A stretch of 64,000 nt of DNA. Source: Ponticoccus alexandrii (GTDB lineage Bacteria; Pseudomonadota; Alphaproteobacteria; Rhodobacterales; Rhodobacteraceae). Below, piece by piece: positions 19,860-28,780 of the stretch (the stretch's first letter is position 1; each line of letters starts with the position of its first letter). A program made the translations under genes and the position numbers. The notes under the pieces are model-generated. The model was not told the origin of the DNA and made no database searches. It saw only the letters and a program-made list of their open reading frames with translations. Location: the NCBI RefSeq assembly GCF_016806125.1, contig NZ_CP047166.1:2356001-2420000 (forward strand), read 5' to 3'.

Positions 19860-22190
19860 ATGCCCGACCTTCTGATCGAACTCTTCTCCGAGGAAATCCC
19901 CGCACGGATGCAGGCCCGCGCCGCCTCCGACCTGCAAAAGATGGTGACCGACGGCCTTGTGGAGGCCGGCCTGACCTATGCCGCCGCCCGCGCCTTTCAC
20001 ACGCCCCGCCGCCTCGCGCTGGCCGTCAAGGGGCTGACCGCCCATTCCCCCACCCTACGGGAGGAACGCCGCGGCCCCAAGGTCGGCGCGCCCGAGAAGG
20101 CGATCGAGGGCTTCCTGCGCGGCGCGGGTGTCACCCGCGACCAGCTCGAAGAGCGCGAGGAGAAGAAGGGCAGCTTCTATTTTGCCACCGTCGTGACCGA
20201 GGGCCGCCCCGCGCAGGCCATCGTCGCCGAGGTGCTGGAAAAGACCGTCCGCGGCTTCCCCTGGCCCAAGTCGATGCGCTGGGGCGCGGGCACGCTGCGC
20301 TGGGTCCGCCCGCTGCACCGCATCCTCTGCCTGCTCTCGGACGAGAGCGGCGCCGAGGTCGTGCGGCTGGAGATCGACGGCATCACGGCGGGCGCCGAGA
20401 CCGAGGGTCACCGCTTCCTCGCCCCGGGTGCCTTCACCGTGACCGGCTTCGAAGACTATGCGGCCAAGCTCAAGCGCGCCTTCGTGGTGCTGGACGCCAA
20501 CGAGCGCGCCGAGACGATCCGCAACGACGCCGCCAACGCGGCCTTCGCGCAGGGGCTGGAGGTGGTCTCCGACGAGGGCCTTCTGGCCGAGGTCGCGGGG
20601 CTGGTCGAATGGCCCGTGGTGCTGATGGGCGAGATCAGCGAGGCCTTCCTCGGCCTGCCGCCCGAGGTGCTGCAGACCTCGATGAAGGAACACCAGAAGT
20701 TCTTCTCGGTGAAGAACCCCAAGACGGGCCGGATCGAGAAATTCGTGACGGTGGCGAATGTCGAAACGGCGGACAATGGCGCCACCATCCTCGCGGGTAA
20801 CCAGAAGGTACTGGCGGCGCGCCTGTCCGATGCGAAGTTCTTCTGGGACAACGACCTGCGCGTGGCAAAGGAAGAGGGGCTGGAGGTCTGGACCGACCGC
20901 CTGTCCAACGTGACCTTCCACAACAAGCTGGGGACGCAGAAGGACCGCATCGACCGCATCGCGGCACTTGCGCGCGAACTGGCCCCGCTGGTCGGCGCCG
21001 AGGCGGATCAGGCCGAACAGGCGGCCCGGATCGCCAAGGCCGACCTGTCCTCGGAAATGGTCTACGAATTCCCCGAGTTGCAGGGCCTCATGGGCCGCTA
21101 CTACGCCGAGGCAGCGGGCCTGCCTCAGGCGGTCGCGGCGGCGGCACAGGAACACTACTCGCCGCTCGGGCCCTCCGACGCCGTGCCCACGGCGCCGGTC
21201 TCGGTCGCCGTGGCGCTGGCCGACAAGATCGACACGCTGACCGGCTTCTGGGCCATCGACGAAAAGCCCACCGGCTCGAAAGATCCCTACGCCCTCCGCC
21301 GCGCCGCGCTGGGGGTGATCCGGCTGGTGCTGGGGAACGGGTTGCGGGTCAGTATTTCTCAAGCTCTAAGCCGAGGGCTAACTGCTGGGATCGCCAGAAG
21401 TCCCGAGTTTCTCAGCGCAGTAATTGTTCGCCGCGAAGAAACCACTGACAGTGGTAACAGTTTCGAGCTGAAGCTACCTCCTTGGGACGGCTTCAACTTA
21501 GATGATGCAAAAGAACTGTCTAAAAGCACAGAAAGCGCGCTCTTTAATCAGTTTATCGGACCTTGGTCCGCCAACAAATGTCGCTACATTCAAGACCAAA
21601 ACGAATTCTCAAACACCGACGTCCCCGTCGGCACTCGCGCGTTGCCAGCACCTTCTGTAATCACCTCCGACCTCCTCGCCTTCATCCACGACCGGCTCAA
21701 GGTCCACCTGCGCGCCGAGGGCATCCCGCATGACGTCATCGACGCCTGCCTCGCCATGCCCGGCAGCGACGACCTCACCCTGCTGGTGAAGCGGGCCGAG
21801 GCCATGGCGACCGTGCTGAAGACCGAGGACGGCAAGAACCTCGTGCAGGGCTTCAAGCGCGCCAACAACATCCTCGCGCAGGCCGAGGAAAAGGACGGCG
21901 TCGAATACTCCTTCGGCGCCGACCCCAAGTTCGCCGAGACCGATGAGGAACGCGCGCTTTTCGACGCCCTCGACGCGGCCGACACCCGCATCAAGCCCGC
22001 GATGGAGGCCGAGGACTTCGCCACAGCGATGGAGGCCATGGCCACGCTCCGCGCCCCCATCGACGCCTTCTTCGAGGCGGTGCAGGTCAACAGCGACAAT
22101 TCGGTGGTACGCCGCAACCGGCTCAACCTGCTCAGCCGCATCCGCCAGACCTGCCTGCAGGTCGCCGACCTGACGCGGATCGAGGGCTGA
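19860..22190 (+). CDS. glyS: Glycyl-tRNA synthetase beta subunit with an atypical internal segment
   Basis: 776 residues, longer than the usual 690-700 or so. The beta subunit binds tRNA-Gly and supports the alpha catalytic subunit. MPDLLIELFSEEIPARM is the canonical N-terminus, chosen as the start; tRNA_synt_2f regions include HRFLAPGAF and QTSMKEHQKFFSV, the HD-like region includes FPELQGLMGRYYA, and the C-terminal anticodon-binding part resumes at DLLAFIHDRLKVHLRAEG. Between them, residues 498-600 are encoded by markedly AT-richer DNA with different codon choice (separate entry). The reading frame stays open throughout. Confidence 0.95.
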   Translation: MPDLLIELFSEEIPARMQARAASDLQKMVTDGLVEAGLTYAAARAFHTPRRLALAVKGLTAHSPTLREERRGPKVGAPEKAIEGFLRGAGVTRDQLEEREEKKGSFYFATVVTEGRPAQAIVAEVLEKTVRGFPWPKSMRWGAGTLRWVRPLHRILCLLSDESGAEVVRLEIDGITAGAETEGHRFLAPGAFTVTGFEDYAAKLKRAFVVLDANERAETIRNDAANAAFAQGLEVVSDEGLLAEVAGLVEWPVVLMGEISEAFLGLPPEVLQTSMKEHQKFFSVKNPKTGRIEKFVTVANVETADNGATILAGNQKVLAARLSDAKFFWDNDLRVAKEEGLEVWTDRLSNVTFHNKLGTQKDRIDRIAALARELAPLVGAEADQAEQAARIAKADLSSEMVYEFPELQGLMGRYYAEAAGLPQAVAAAAQEHYSPLGPSDAVPTAPVSVAVALADKIDTLTGFWAIDEKPTGSKDPYALRRAALGVIRLVLGNGLRVSISQALSRGLTAGIARSPEFLSAVIVRREETTDSGNSFELKLPPWDGFNLDDAKELSKSTESALFNQFIGPWSANKCRYIQDQNEFSNTDVPVGTRALPAPSVITSDLLAFIHDRLKVHLRAEGIPHDVIDACLAMPGSDDLTLLVKRAEAMATVLKTEDGKNLVQGFKRANNILAQAEEKDGVEYSFGADPKFAETDEERALFDALDAADTRIKPAMEAEDFATAMEAMATLRAPIDAFFEAVQVNSDNSVVRRNRLNLLSRIRQTCLQVADLTRIEG
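21351..21659 (+). other. Low-GC in-frame segment inside glyS
   Basis: About 103 codons. Counting bases by hand, 21361-21660 is about 51% G+C and its core 21421-21600 about 46% (82/180), against roughly 68% in the adjacent 60 bases 21661-21720. Codons such as TTA, CTA, AGT, ACT, GAT, AAA and TGT are frequent here and scarce in flanking glyS. The peptide (VSISQALSRG to LPAPSVIT) has no recognisable domain. It falls at the junction between the HD-like region and the anticodon-binding region, where many GlyS have only a short linker. An in-frame insertion is the simplest reading. Confidence 0.8.
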
Positions 22191-22568
22191 CCCTTCGACG
22201 GCGGCCCACCCAAAGGGCCGCCGCACGCCTCCGAAACCCGGCGGCACGGCCTGCCGAACATACGGCCAGCCCCACCGAGGCACCCGATCCGCGCCCCCGG
22301 CACGGCGACCCGCCGGGACAGCGCCCCTCCGCCCCCTTCTCTATCCAAAGGCCTGCAGAAGCCCCCGGCGCGCCGCGACAGCCAGCCCCCGCAAGCACGC
22401 GCCCCGCCCTTCTTCTGTCCAGAAATATCCCCGCCGGAGGCATCCGACGCAGCCTCTCGCGACACCCGCGCGACAGGCCCCCCGCCGCGCCACCGTCACC
22501 CGCGACGCTTGCCCATCTTGCCAGACGGCGCCGCAGCCGTATTCTGCGCCCAAAGAAAAGGTGCCGCA
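22191..22568. other. 378-bp gap between glyS and the PPDK-like gene
   Basis: It starts with a 9-bp perfect stem (CGGCGGCCC 22199-22207, GGGCCGCCG 22215-22223; no U-tract) that may end glyS transcripts. Around 22409-22440 is a diverged copy of the intergenic repeat (CTTCTTCTGTCC, AAATATCCCCG). No gene is visible. Confidence 0.55.
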
Positions 22569-25139
22569 GTGCAGAAACCAAGCGACGACAATCCCCACGT
22601 GACGCTGATCACGCCGACCGCCCCGATGTCCCCGCCGACCCATGGCAGCCGCGCGAAATGCCTGCAAAGGCTGGTGCGCCTCAGCCTGCCGGTGCCGCGC
22701 ACCGTCGCGCTGTCCTTCGACACGGTCCACACCATCGCGCAGGGCCAGCTGCCCGACATGCCGGCGCTGATCGCCGCCTTCGACCCGGGCGCGCTGCTCT
22801 GCGTCCGCCCCTCGTCGCAGGAAACCGACTGGGGCGGCCCCGGCGCCATCCTCAACATCGGCATGAACGACGCCCGCCTCGCCTCTCTCGCCGAGGACAT
22901 CGGCGCCGAGGCCGCCGCAGGCCTCTACCTGCGCTTCGTCGAAGCCTATGCCGTCCATGTCGCCCGGCTCGACCCGGATCTCTTCGACGAGATCGGGGAG
23001 AGCGGCGCAAAGGGCCTTGCCCGCGCGCTCGCCGCCTATGAGGAAGAGGCAGAAGAGCCCTTTCCGCAGGACCCGCAGCGCCAGTTGGCCGAGGTCCTGC
23101 GCTCCATGGCCCGTGCGTGGGAGGGCACGACCGCCCGCCTGCTGCGGCAGGCCCGGGGGGCGCCCGTCGACGCCGGGCTGGGACTGGTGGTGCAGGAAAT
23201 GGCGCCGGGGCTGGGCCGCGGCGAATGCGGCTCGGGCGTGCTGCAACTGGTCGACAGCCAGACCGGCCTGCCGCAGATCACCGGGCGCTACCTCAGCCAG
23301 AGCCAGGGCCGCGAGGCGCTGACCGGCGGCGCCGACAGCCTCTATCTGGAACGCGACCCGCGCGGGCGCTCGCTGGAAGAGGCCGCGCCCGAGGCCTTTG
23401 CCCTGCTCAAGGACTATGCAGGTGTCATGCGCCGCCGCCTGCGCGCCGAGATGCAAATCGAATTCACCATCCAGAACGGCACGCTGCATATCCTCGACGG
23501 GGTGCTGGTGCCGCGCAGCACCCGCGCCGCCCTGCGCATCGCCGTGCGGCTGGCAGAGGATGGCATCATCACCCCCGAAGAGGCGGTCATGCGGATCGAG
23601 CCGCGCGCCGTCTCGGAACTGTTGCATCGCCAGATTGCACCGGGCGCCGCCCGCAGTGTCATCGGGCGCGGCATCGCCGCCTCTCCCGGCGCGGCCACGG
23701 GACGAATCGTCTTCTCCGCCGCCGAGGCGCTGGCCAGCACCGCCCGCAACGAGCCCTGCATCCTCGTCCGGCGCGAGACCTCGCCCGAGGACGTGCGCGG
23801 CATGCACGCCGCCGTGGGCGTGCTGACCGAGCGCGGCGGCATGACCAGCCACGCAGCGGTGATCGGGCGCGGCCTCGGCCTGCCCTGCGTGGTCGGCGCG
23901 GCGCGGCTGCGGTTCAACCTGCAGCGCAAGACCCTGACCTCCGAACGCGGACAGGTCTTCCGCGAGGGCGACGTGATTACCATCGACGGCACCAGCGGCG
24001 ACGTGCTGGAGGGCAGCCCCGCCACCGTCGAGGCGGCGCTGGACGAGGCCTTTCACGTCCTGATGGGCTGGGCCGATGCGGCGCGCGACATCGCCATCCG
24101 CGCCAATGCCGACACGCCCAAGGATGCCGCGACGGCGCGCAACTTTGCCGCGCAAGGCATCGGGCTGTGCCGGACCGAGCACATGTTCTTCGAGGCCGAC
24201 CGTCTGACGCCCATGCGCGAGATGATCTTTGCCGATACCCCGAAGGACCGGCAGGCGGCGCTTGCGATCCTCCTGCCGATGCAACGCAAGGATTTCACAG
24301 AGCTTTTCCGCATCATGGAAGGCATGCCGGTCTGCATTCGGCTGTTCGATCCGCCGCTGCACGAGTTCCTGCCCACCGACCGCCACGGGCTGCGCGATCT
24401 GGCCGAGGCGCTGGACCTGCCGGTGTCGGACGTCACACGGCGCGTGCAATCTCTGGGCGAGTACAACCCCATGCTGGGTCTGCGCGGCGTGCGGCTGGGC
24501 ATCACCGTGCCGGAAATCTACGACATGCAGGCCCGCGCGATCTTCGAGGCAACGCTGGACGCCAGCCGCGAGGGCGCGCCGCCCGTGGTGCCGGAAATCA
24601 TGCTGCCCCTAGTCAGCGCCAAGCGCGAGGTGGAACTGCTGCGCGGCCGGATCGAGGCCGTCGCCACCGCCGTGCGCACCGAGCGTGGCCGCGATTTCAC
24701 CTTCCGGCTGGGTGTCATGGCCGAAACCCCGCGCGCCTGCCTGCGCGCCGCCGAAATCGCGCCCTTCGCGCATTTCCTGTCCTTCGGCACCAACGACCTG
24801 ACGCAGATGACTTACGGGCTGTCGCGCGATGACGCAGGGCGCTTCATGTCGGACTACGTCAGTCAGGGCGTGTTCAACGAAGACCCCTTCCATGTGCTCG
24901 ATACCGATGGCGTCGGCGAATTGCTGGCGATCGGAGCGGAACGCAGCCGCGCCGCGAATCCCGGCATCACGCTGTCGATCTGCGGCGAACATGGCGGCAA
25001 CCCCGATTCCATCGCCTTCTGCCGCGACGTGGGCATGGACTACGTCAGTTGCTCGTCCTTCCGGGTGCCGGTTGCGCGGCTTGCCGCCGCCCAGCTGGCG
25101 CTGCGGGCCAAGGGGGTAAAGCTGCCGCCCAAGCTCTGA
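22569..25139 (+). CDS. ppdK: PPDK-like PEP-utilising enzyme
   Basis: 856 residues from GTG (VQKPSDD), with AAAGG upstream. The phosphohistidine domain is intact: GGMTSHAAVIGRG with His at about 428. The C-terminal TIM barrel keeps GLCRTEHMFF, the FGTNDLTQMTYGLSRDD block and the catalytic Cys in SICGEHGGNP. In the N-terminal ATP-grasp half the usual SMPGMMDTVLNLG block is replaced by TDWGGPGAILNIG and the LQTR block by LDGVLVPR. It could be pyruvate phosphate dikinase (pyruvate + ATP + Pi to PEP) or a relative with altered nucleotide use. Follows glyS as usual in this family. Confidence 0.8.
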   Translation: MQKPSDDNPHVTLITPTAPMSPPTHGSRAKCLQRLVRLSLPVPRTVALSFDTVHTIAQGQLPDMPALIAAFDPGALLCVRPSSQETDWGGPGAILNIGMNDARLASLAEDIGAEAAAGLYLRFVEAYAVHVARLDPDLFDEIGESGAKGLARALAAYEEEAEEPFPQDPQRQLAEVLRSMARAWEGTTARLLRQARGAPVDAGLGLVVQEMAPGLGRGECGSGVLQLVDSQTGLPQITGRYLSQSQGREALTGGADSLYLERDPRGRSLEEAAPEAFALLKDYAGVMRRRLRAEMQIEFTIQNGTLHILDGVLVPRSTRAALRIAVRLAEDGIITPEEAVMRIEPRAVSELLHRQIAPGAARSVIGRGIAASPGAATGRIVFSAAEALASTARNEPCILVRRETSPEDVRGMHAAVGVLTERGGMTSHAAVIGRGLGLPCVVGAARLRFNLQRKTLTSERGQVFREGDVITIDGTSGDVLEGSPATVEAALDEAFHVLMGWADAARDIAIRANADTPKDAATARNFAAQGIGLCRTEHMFFEADRLTPMREMIFADTPKDRQAALAILLPMQRKDFTELFRIMEGMPVCIRLFDPPLHEFLPTDRHGLRDLAEALDLPVSDVTRRVQSLGEYNPMLGLRGVRLGITVPEIYDMQARAIFEATLDASREGAPPVVPEIMLPLVSAKREVELLRGRIEAVATAVRTERGRDFTFRLGVMAETPRACLRAAEIAPFAHFLSFGTNDLTQMTYGLSRDDAGRFMSDYVSQGVFNEDPFHVLDTDGVGELLAIGAERSRAANPGITLSICGEHGGNPDSIAFCRDVGMDYVSCSSFRVPVARLAAAQLALRAKGVKLPPKL

Positions 25140-25344
25140 CCCAGTGGGCGTTTTCGCCCTTCCCCTGCGGCAGCCGGTCGCATACCAAAAGTGCCCGTCA
25201 GAAAGGCATCCAGCACCCCGATCGGCATGAATCCGCCCAAAATCCTCCCGCGGTTTACGGAAATCGCGAAATTCCGTATGAGGCTCCGGTCCCGGGCGCC
25301 GCTGCCAAGGCCTCGGGGCATTCCGAAGCTGAACGAGACGCCCG

Positions 25345-25977
25345 ATGATGAATGCTCTTCGCTGTGCCGTTGCCATTGTGGCAGCGCTTGCCTCTATGCC
25401 TGCCGCGGCCGATCCCGCCCGCACGGCGGCCCAACTGGTTTCTCTGGAAAAGCGCGCGCTTGCCCGTGTCGACGATGGCCACCTCACGGCGCTGGTGACG
25501 CCCGTGGCCTCTGTTCAGGGTGCCGGCGGCATCCGCTACACCACCGACTGGCTGTCCCGTCAGCCCAAGGCCTCGGGCGGCGCGGAATGGCGCTGCCTTG
25601 CCGAGGCGCTTTACTTCGAGGCCCGCGGCGAGACGGTTAAGGGGCAGTTCGCCGTGGCCGAAGTGATCATGAACCGTGTCGCCTCGTCCCGCTTCCCCAA
25701 GTCGGTCTGCGGCGTGATTCACCAAGGCACAGGGCGCAAATACGGCTGCCAGTTCACCTATACCTGCGACGGCCACCCCGAATCGATCCGCGAACCCGGC
25801 GCGTGGGAGCGTGTGGGCAAGGTCGCCCGCGCGGTACTGGATGGCGCCCCCCGGGCGCTGACCGAAGGCGCGACGCATTATCACACGACCGCCGTGAGCC
25901 CCAACTGGTCGTCCAAGTATCGCCGGACCGCGCGCATTGGCGTGCATGTCTTCTACCGGCACACCTACAAGGGCTGA
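25345..25977 (+). CDS. SleB-type cell wall hydrolase
   Basis: 210 residues with a signal peptide (about 1-22, cut after AAA). The Hydrolase_2/SleB domain starts near residue 83: CLAEALYFEARGE carries the catalytic Glu, followed by GQFAVAEVIMNRVASSRFPKSVCGVI, QFTYTCDG and the C-terminal ATHYHT and ARIGVHVFYRH motifs. These enzymes cleave peptidoglycan glycan strands (transglycosylase activity in SleB). Periplasmic. Monocistronic; it starts 205 bp after the PPDK-like gene, which ends with a weak GGGCG-TTTT-CGCCC hairpin. Confidence 0.9.
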   Translation: MMNALRCAVAIVAALASMPAAADPARTAAQLVSLEKRALARVDDGHLTALVTPVASVQGAGGIRYTTDWLSRQPKASGGAEWRCLAEALYFEARGETVKGQFAVAEVIMNRVASSRFPKSVCGVIHQGTGRKYGCQFTYTCDGHPESIREPGAWERVGKVARAVLDGAPRALTEGATHYHTTAVSPNWSSKYRRTARIGVHVFYRHTYKG

Positions 25978-26018
25978 GGTCCCGGCCCGGTCCATGCAAC
26001 CTTTTGCTCCGCCGCGCG

Positions 26019-26044
26019 TTGTCGAAACAGCTAACATTCGACAA
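26019..26044. promoter_or_regulatory. Inverted repeat before the DUF1328 gene
   Basis: TTGTCGAA (26019-26026) and TTCGACAA (26037-26044), perfect 8-bp arms with a 10-nt spacer, end 17 bp before the start codon. A repressor or stress-regulator operator is possible; no named regulator is assigned. Confidence 0.45.
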
Positions 26045-26061
26045 TAAAGATGGAGGTTCAA

Positions 26062-26235
26062 ATGCTTGGCTGGGCACTGACATTCCTTGTTGTGGCGATC
26101 ATCGCCGGTATCCTGGGCTTCGGCGGCGTGGCCGCGGCATCCGCCGGGATCGCCAAGATCCTTTTCGTGATCTTCCTGGTCCTCTTCGTGGTCATGATGA
26201 TCGCACGCGCCGTCAGAGGCAAATCCGTGGTGTAA
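26062..26235 (+). CDS. DUF1328 / UPF0391 small membrane protein
   Basis: 57 residues from MLGWALTFL, with GGAGG seven bases upstream; the ATG at 26050 would read through that site. Two membrane helices (about 3-20 and 28-50) with the [20 protein letters not shown] core are diagnostic of this family, whose members are short inner-membrane peptides often induced by stress. Function unknown. Confidence 0.92.
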   Translation: MLGWALTFLVVAIIAGILGFGGVAAASAGIAKILFVIFLVLFVVMMIARAVRGKSVV

Positions 26236-26448
26236 CCGCGTTTCGGTATTGATGAGTGACATGGGGCTGCCCTGCCGGGCGGCCCCTTTGTGCATGGAAC
26301 GCCCGGCCTGTCGCGGCACGCAAGGTCGGCACGCCCCTGGCCCTTGAGATGACGTGACCCTGCGGAAATCCAAATTGCACAACTGGTAGCGATTGACCCC
26401 GGCGGCCCCAGTCGGCAGAACCGCCCCCAAGGCACTCGGGGAAGACAT

Positions 26449-27996
26449 ATGGACGGCGACGAGGACACCCACGGTCACTGGAGCCCATTCGGACGGCCCC
26501 TGTTCAACGATCCGAAGGCCCGCGCCCTTTCGCGCGTGGGGGTGGTCGACATCGGCTCCAACTCGGTGCGGATGGTGGTCTTCGACGGCGCCGCGCGCAG
26601 CCCGGCCTACTTCTTCAACGAAAAGGTGCTCTGTGGTCTGGGCGCCGGTATGAACGAAACCGGACACCTGAACCCGGACGGGCGCGACCGCGCGCTGAAG
26701 GCCATGCGCCGCTTCGGCAAGCTGGCGGACGGCATGGGGCTGGAGGATCTGACCGTTGTGGCCACCGCCGCCATGCGCGATGCACAGGACGGGCCAGAGT
26801 TCCGCCGCCAGCTGGAAAGCGAAACCGGCCTGAAGGTCTGGGTCATCGACGGCGCCGAAGAGGCCCGGCTATCGGCGCAGGGCGTGCTGCTGGGCTGGCC
26901 GGGCTCTTACGGGCTGGTCTGCGACATCGGCGGCTCGTCGATGGAACTGGCAGAAATCTCGGGCGGCGCGGTGGGGCGCCGCATCACCTCGGCACTGGGA
27001 CCGCTGAAGTTCAAGGACATTGACGGTGGGCGCAAGGCGCGCGAGAAATACATCCGCGCCGAGATCGACCGGCTGGTCGCCCACATGGGCACGCAGCGCG
27101 ACCGGCTCTTTCTGGTCGGCGGCAGCTGGCGCTCGATCGCCAAGATCGACATGGAACGACGCGGCTACCCGCTGCATGTGCTGCACGAGTACCGCATGGA
27201 TGCGAACAGCGTGCGTGAGACGCTTGCCTTTCTCGAAGGACAGGACCCGGACGCGCTGCGCAAGCGCTGTGGCATCTCCTCGACCCGGATGGCGCTGGTG
27301 CCCTACGCCGCCGAGGTTCTGGCACAGGTTGTCGAAACCTTCGAGCCGCAGGACATCGCGATATCCTCCTACGGCATTCGCGAGGGGCTTTTGTACGAAC
27401 AGATGCCGCAGGTCCTGCGCGACCGCGACCCGCTGGTCGAATCCTGCCGCTTTGCCGAGGCCAAGGACGCCCGCAACCCCGGGTTCGGCCGCGACCTTTA
27501 CGATTTTGTGCTGCCGCTGTTTCCCGACAGCGGCCCGGCCCGGCGACGGCTGATCAAGGCGGCCTGCCTGCTGCACGACGTCAGCTGGCGGGCACACCCG
27601 GACTACCGGGCCGAGATCTGCTTCGACAACGCCACCCGTGCCAACCTTGGCGGGCTGAAACACTGGGAGCGCGTCTGGCTGGGCATGGCGCTGATGCACC
27701 GCTACCGCAACAAGCGCGAGGGCACGCGGTTCGAAGACCTCTTTGCCATGCTCGACGCGGCACATCAGCAAGAGGCCGAGGTACTGGGCAAGGCGATGCG
27801 CTTCGGGGCGATGCTCTGGACCCTGCAGGACGACGACGGGCGGGCACGGCTGGACTGGCGGCCAGAGCGCGGCACGCTGACGCTTCACCTCAGTTCTGGG
27901 AGCCTTGCGCTGTACAACGAAGTCGCGGAGTCGCGGTTCAAGTCGCTGGCGGACGCCCTGAAGGCCGAAAGCTGGCAGGTCTCTGGCGACGTCTGA
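26449..27996 (+). CDS. ppx: Ppx/GppA family phosphatase
   Basis: 515 residues. The actin-like ATPase-fold phosphate motifs are present: VGVVDIGSNSVRMVVFDG (near 30), ATAAMRDAQD, and GLVCDIGGSSMELAEI. The C-terminal third (about 340-500) is HD-like with LLHDVSWRAHPDYR. These enzymes hydrolyse polyphosphate or pppGpp; sequence alone does not separate the two. Cytosolic. It stands alone in this window, followed by about 200 bp with no gene and a convergent small ORF. Confidence 0.92.
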   Translation: MDGDEDTHGHWSPFGRPLFNDPKARALSRVGVVDIGSNSVRMVVFDGAARSPAYFFNEKVLCGLGAGMNETGHLNPDGRDRALKAMRRFGKLADGMGLEDLTVVATAAMRDAQDGPEFRRQLESETGLKVWVIDGAEEARLSAQGVLLGWPGSYGLVCDIGGSSMELAEISGGAVGRRITSALGPLKFKDIDGGRKAREKYIRAEIDRLVAHMGTQRDRLFLVGGSWRSIAKIDMERRGYPLHVLHEYRMDANSVRETLAFLEGQDPDALRKRCGISSTRMALVPYAAEVLAQVVETFEPQDIAISSYGIREGLLYEQMPQVLRDRDPLVESCRFAEAKDARNPGFGRDLYDFVLPLFPDSGPARRRLIKAACLLHDVSWRAHPDYRAEICFDNATRANLGGLKHWERVWLGMALMHRYRNKREGTRFEDLFAMLDAAHQQEAEVLGKAMRFGAMLWTLQDDDGRARLDWRPERGTLTLHLSSGSLALYNEVAESRFKSLADALKAESWQVSGDV

Positions 27997-28201
27997 CGGA
28001 CGGAACGCTTGAGGCCCGCATGCCTGTCGCGCGACAGCCTGCCGGGGCGCCCGACAGCCCCGCAGCGCGCGCGCTGTACCGGGATCAACTTCTGCGACGA
28101 GGGAAACGCTCCCGGGGCCGATCCGGTCGCGTGCCGTTGCCATCACCGACAGACAGCCTTCACCGCAAGGGCGGACCGCTGGCGTCACCGTGACACGGGG
28201 G

Positions 28202-28567
28202 TTAAAGATCGACGGGGCCGTCTTCCGGCACCTCGGGCGCTTCATCAGGCGTCAGCGGGACCTTGCGCCGCAGGATGATGTCACCGTTGGGCAGTATCTC
28301 GGGTGCACGATAGGCCGACCAGTCGTCGACCTCTTCCAGAAGCGTTCGGAAAGCCGGACCCATCTCGGCCCGCAACTCGCGCAGCAGCGGCAGCATGTCG
28401 TCCGCCAGCCCTTCGAGCTCTTCGATTGCCGGGTCCATCTCGGACATAAGCCCCCGGAAGAACAGGCGCGCGCCCTCTTCCATCAGGCCCAGCCCCTCGT
28501 CAGGCTCCTGAGCGGCAGCCGGAGCGGTCAGAACAGCAAGGCAAAGAACGGCGGCAATCGGTTTCAT
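28202..28567 (-). CDS. Small exported acidic protein
   Basis: 121 residues: a signal peptide (MKPIAAVLCLAVLTAPAAA) then an amphipathic, acidic, Leu/Glu-rich helical domain (EEGARLFFRGLMSEMDPAIE) and a short C-terminal part (YRAPEILPNGDIILRRK). Proteins of this kind recur in Rhodobacteraceae, some annotated misleadingly as AAA-family ATPases; no ATP-binding motif is present. Probably periplasmic; function unknown. It converges on ppx. Confidence 0.7.
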   Translation of the reverse strand: MKPIAAVLCLAVLTAPAAAQEPDEGLGLMEEGARLFFRGLMSEMDPAIEELEGLADDMLPLLRELRAEMGPAFRTLLEEVDDWSAYRAPEILPNGDIILRRKVPLTPDEAPEVPEDGPVDL

Positions 28568-28647
28568 ACCTGAGAATGTAGCGCGTCACCGGGCCGAAAA
28601 AAAGGGGCGCAGCCCGCGACAGGGCACGCCCGGTCACATCGCCCTGA

Positions 28648-28680
28648 CTTCTTTGGCTTTCCAAGTGCCTTTGGGCAGGG
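28648..28680 (+). repeat. Diverged intergenic repeat copy
   Basis: ACTTCTTTGGCTTTCCAAGTGCC resembles the core of the repeated intergenic element but lacks the AAATACC and terminal hairpin. It lies between the small exported protein gene and the EEP-fold gene, both on the minus strand. Confidence 0.4.
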
Positions 28681-28780
28681 CGCCATTGCCGCGCCACTGT
28701 CCAGCAAACCCGGACCACCCACCGGGCACACACCCACGAGCCTCTCGCCCGCCCGCGGGCGCAACCCGCCGCTCAACGAC

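Noticed and set aside
21351-21659. Intein or group II/I intron inside glyS
   Set aside because: No splicing motifs (no Cys/Ser N-terminus with HN-Cys/Ser/Thr end), and the segment keeps the reading frame without intron structure.
22341-24449. 702-residue open frame antisense to the PPDK-like gene
   Set aside because: High-GC shadow: rich in Arg, Gly, His and Gln, no family match, opposite a clearly conserved gene.
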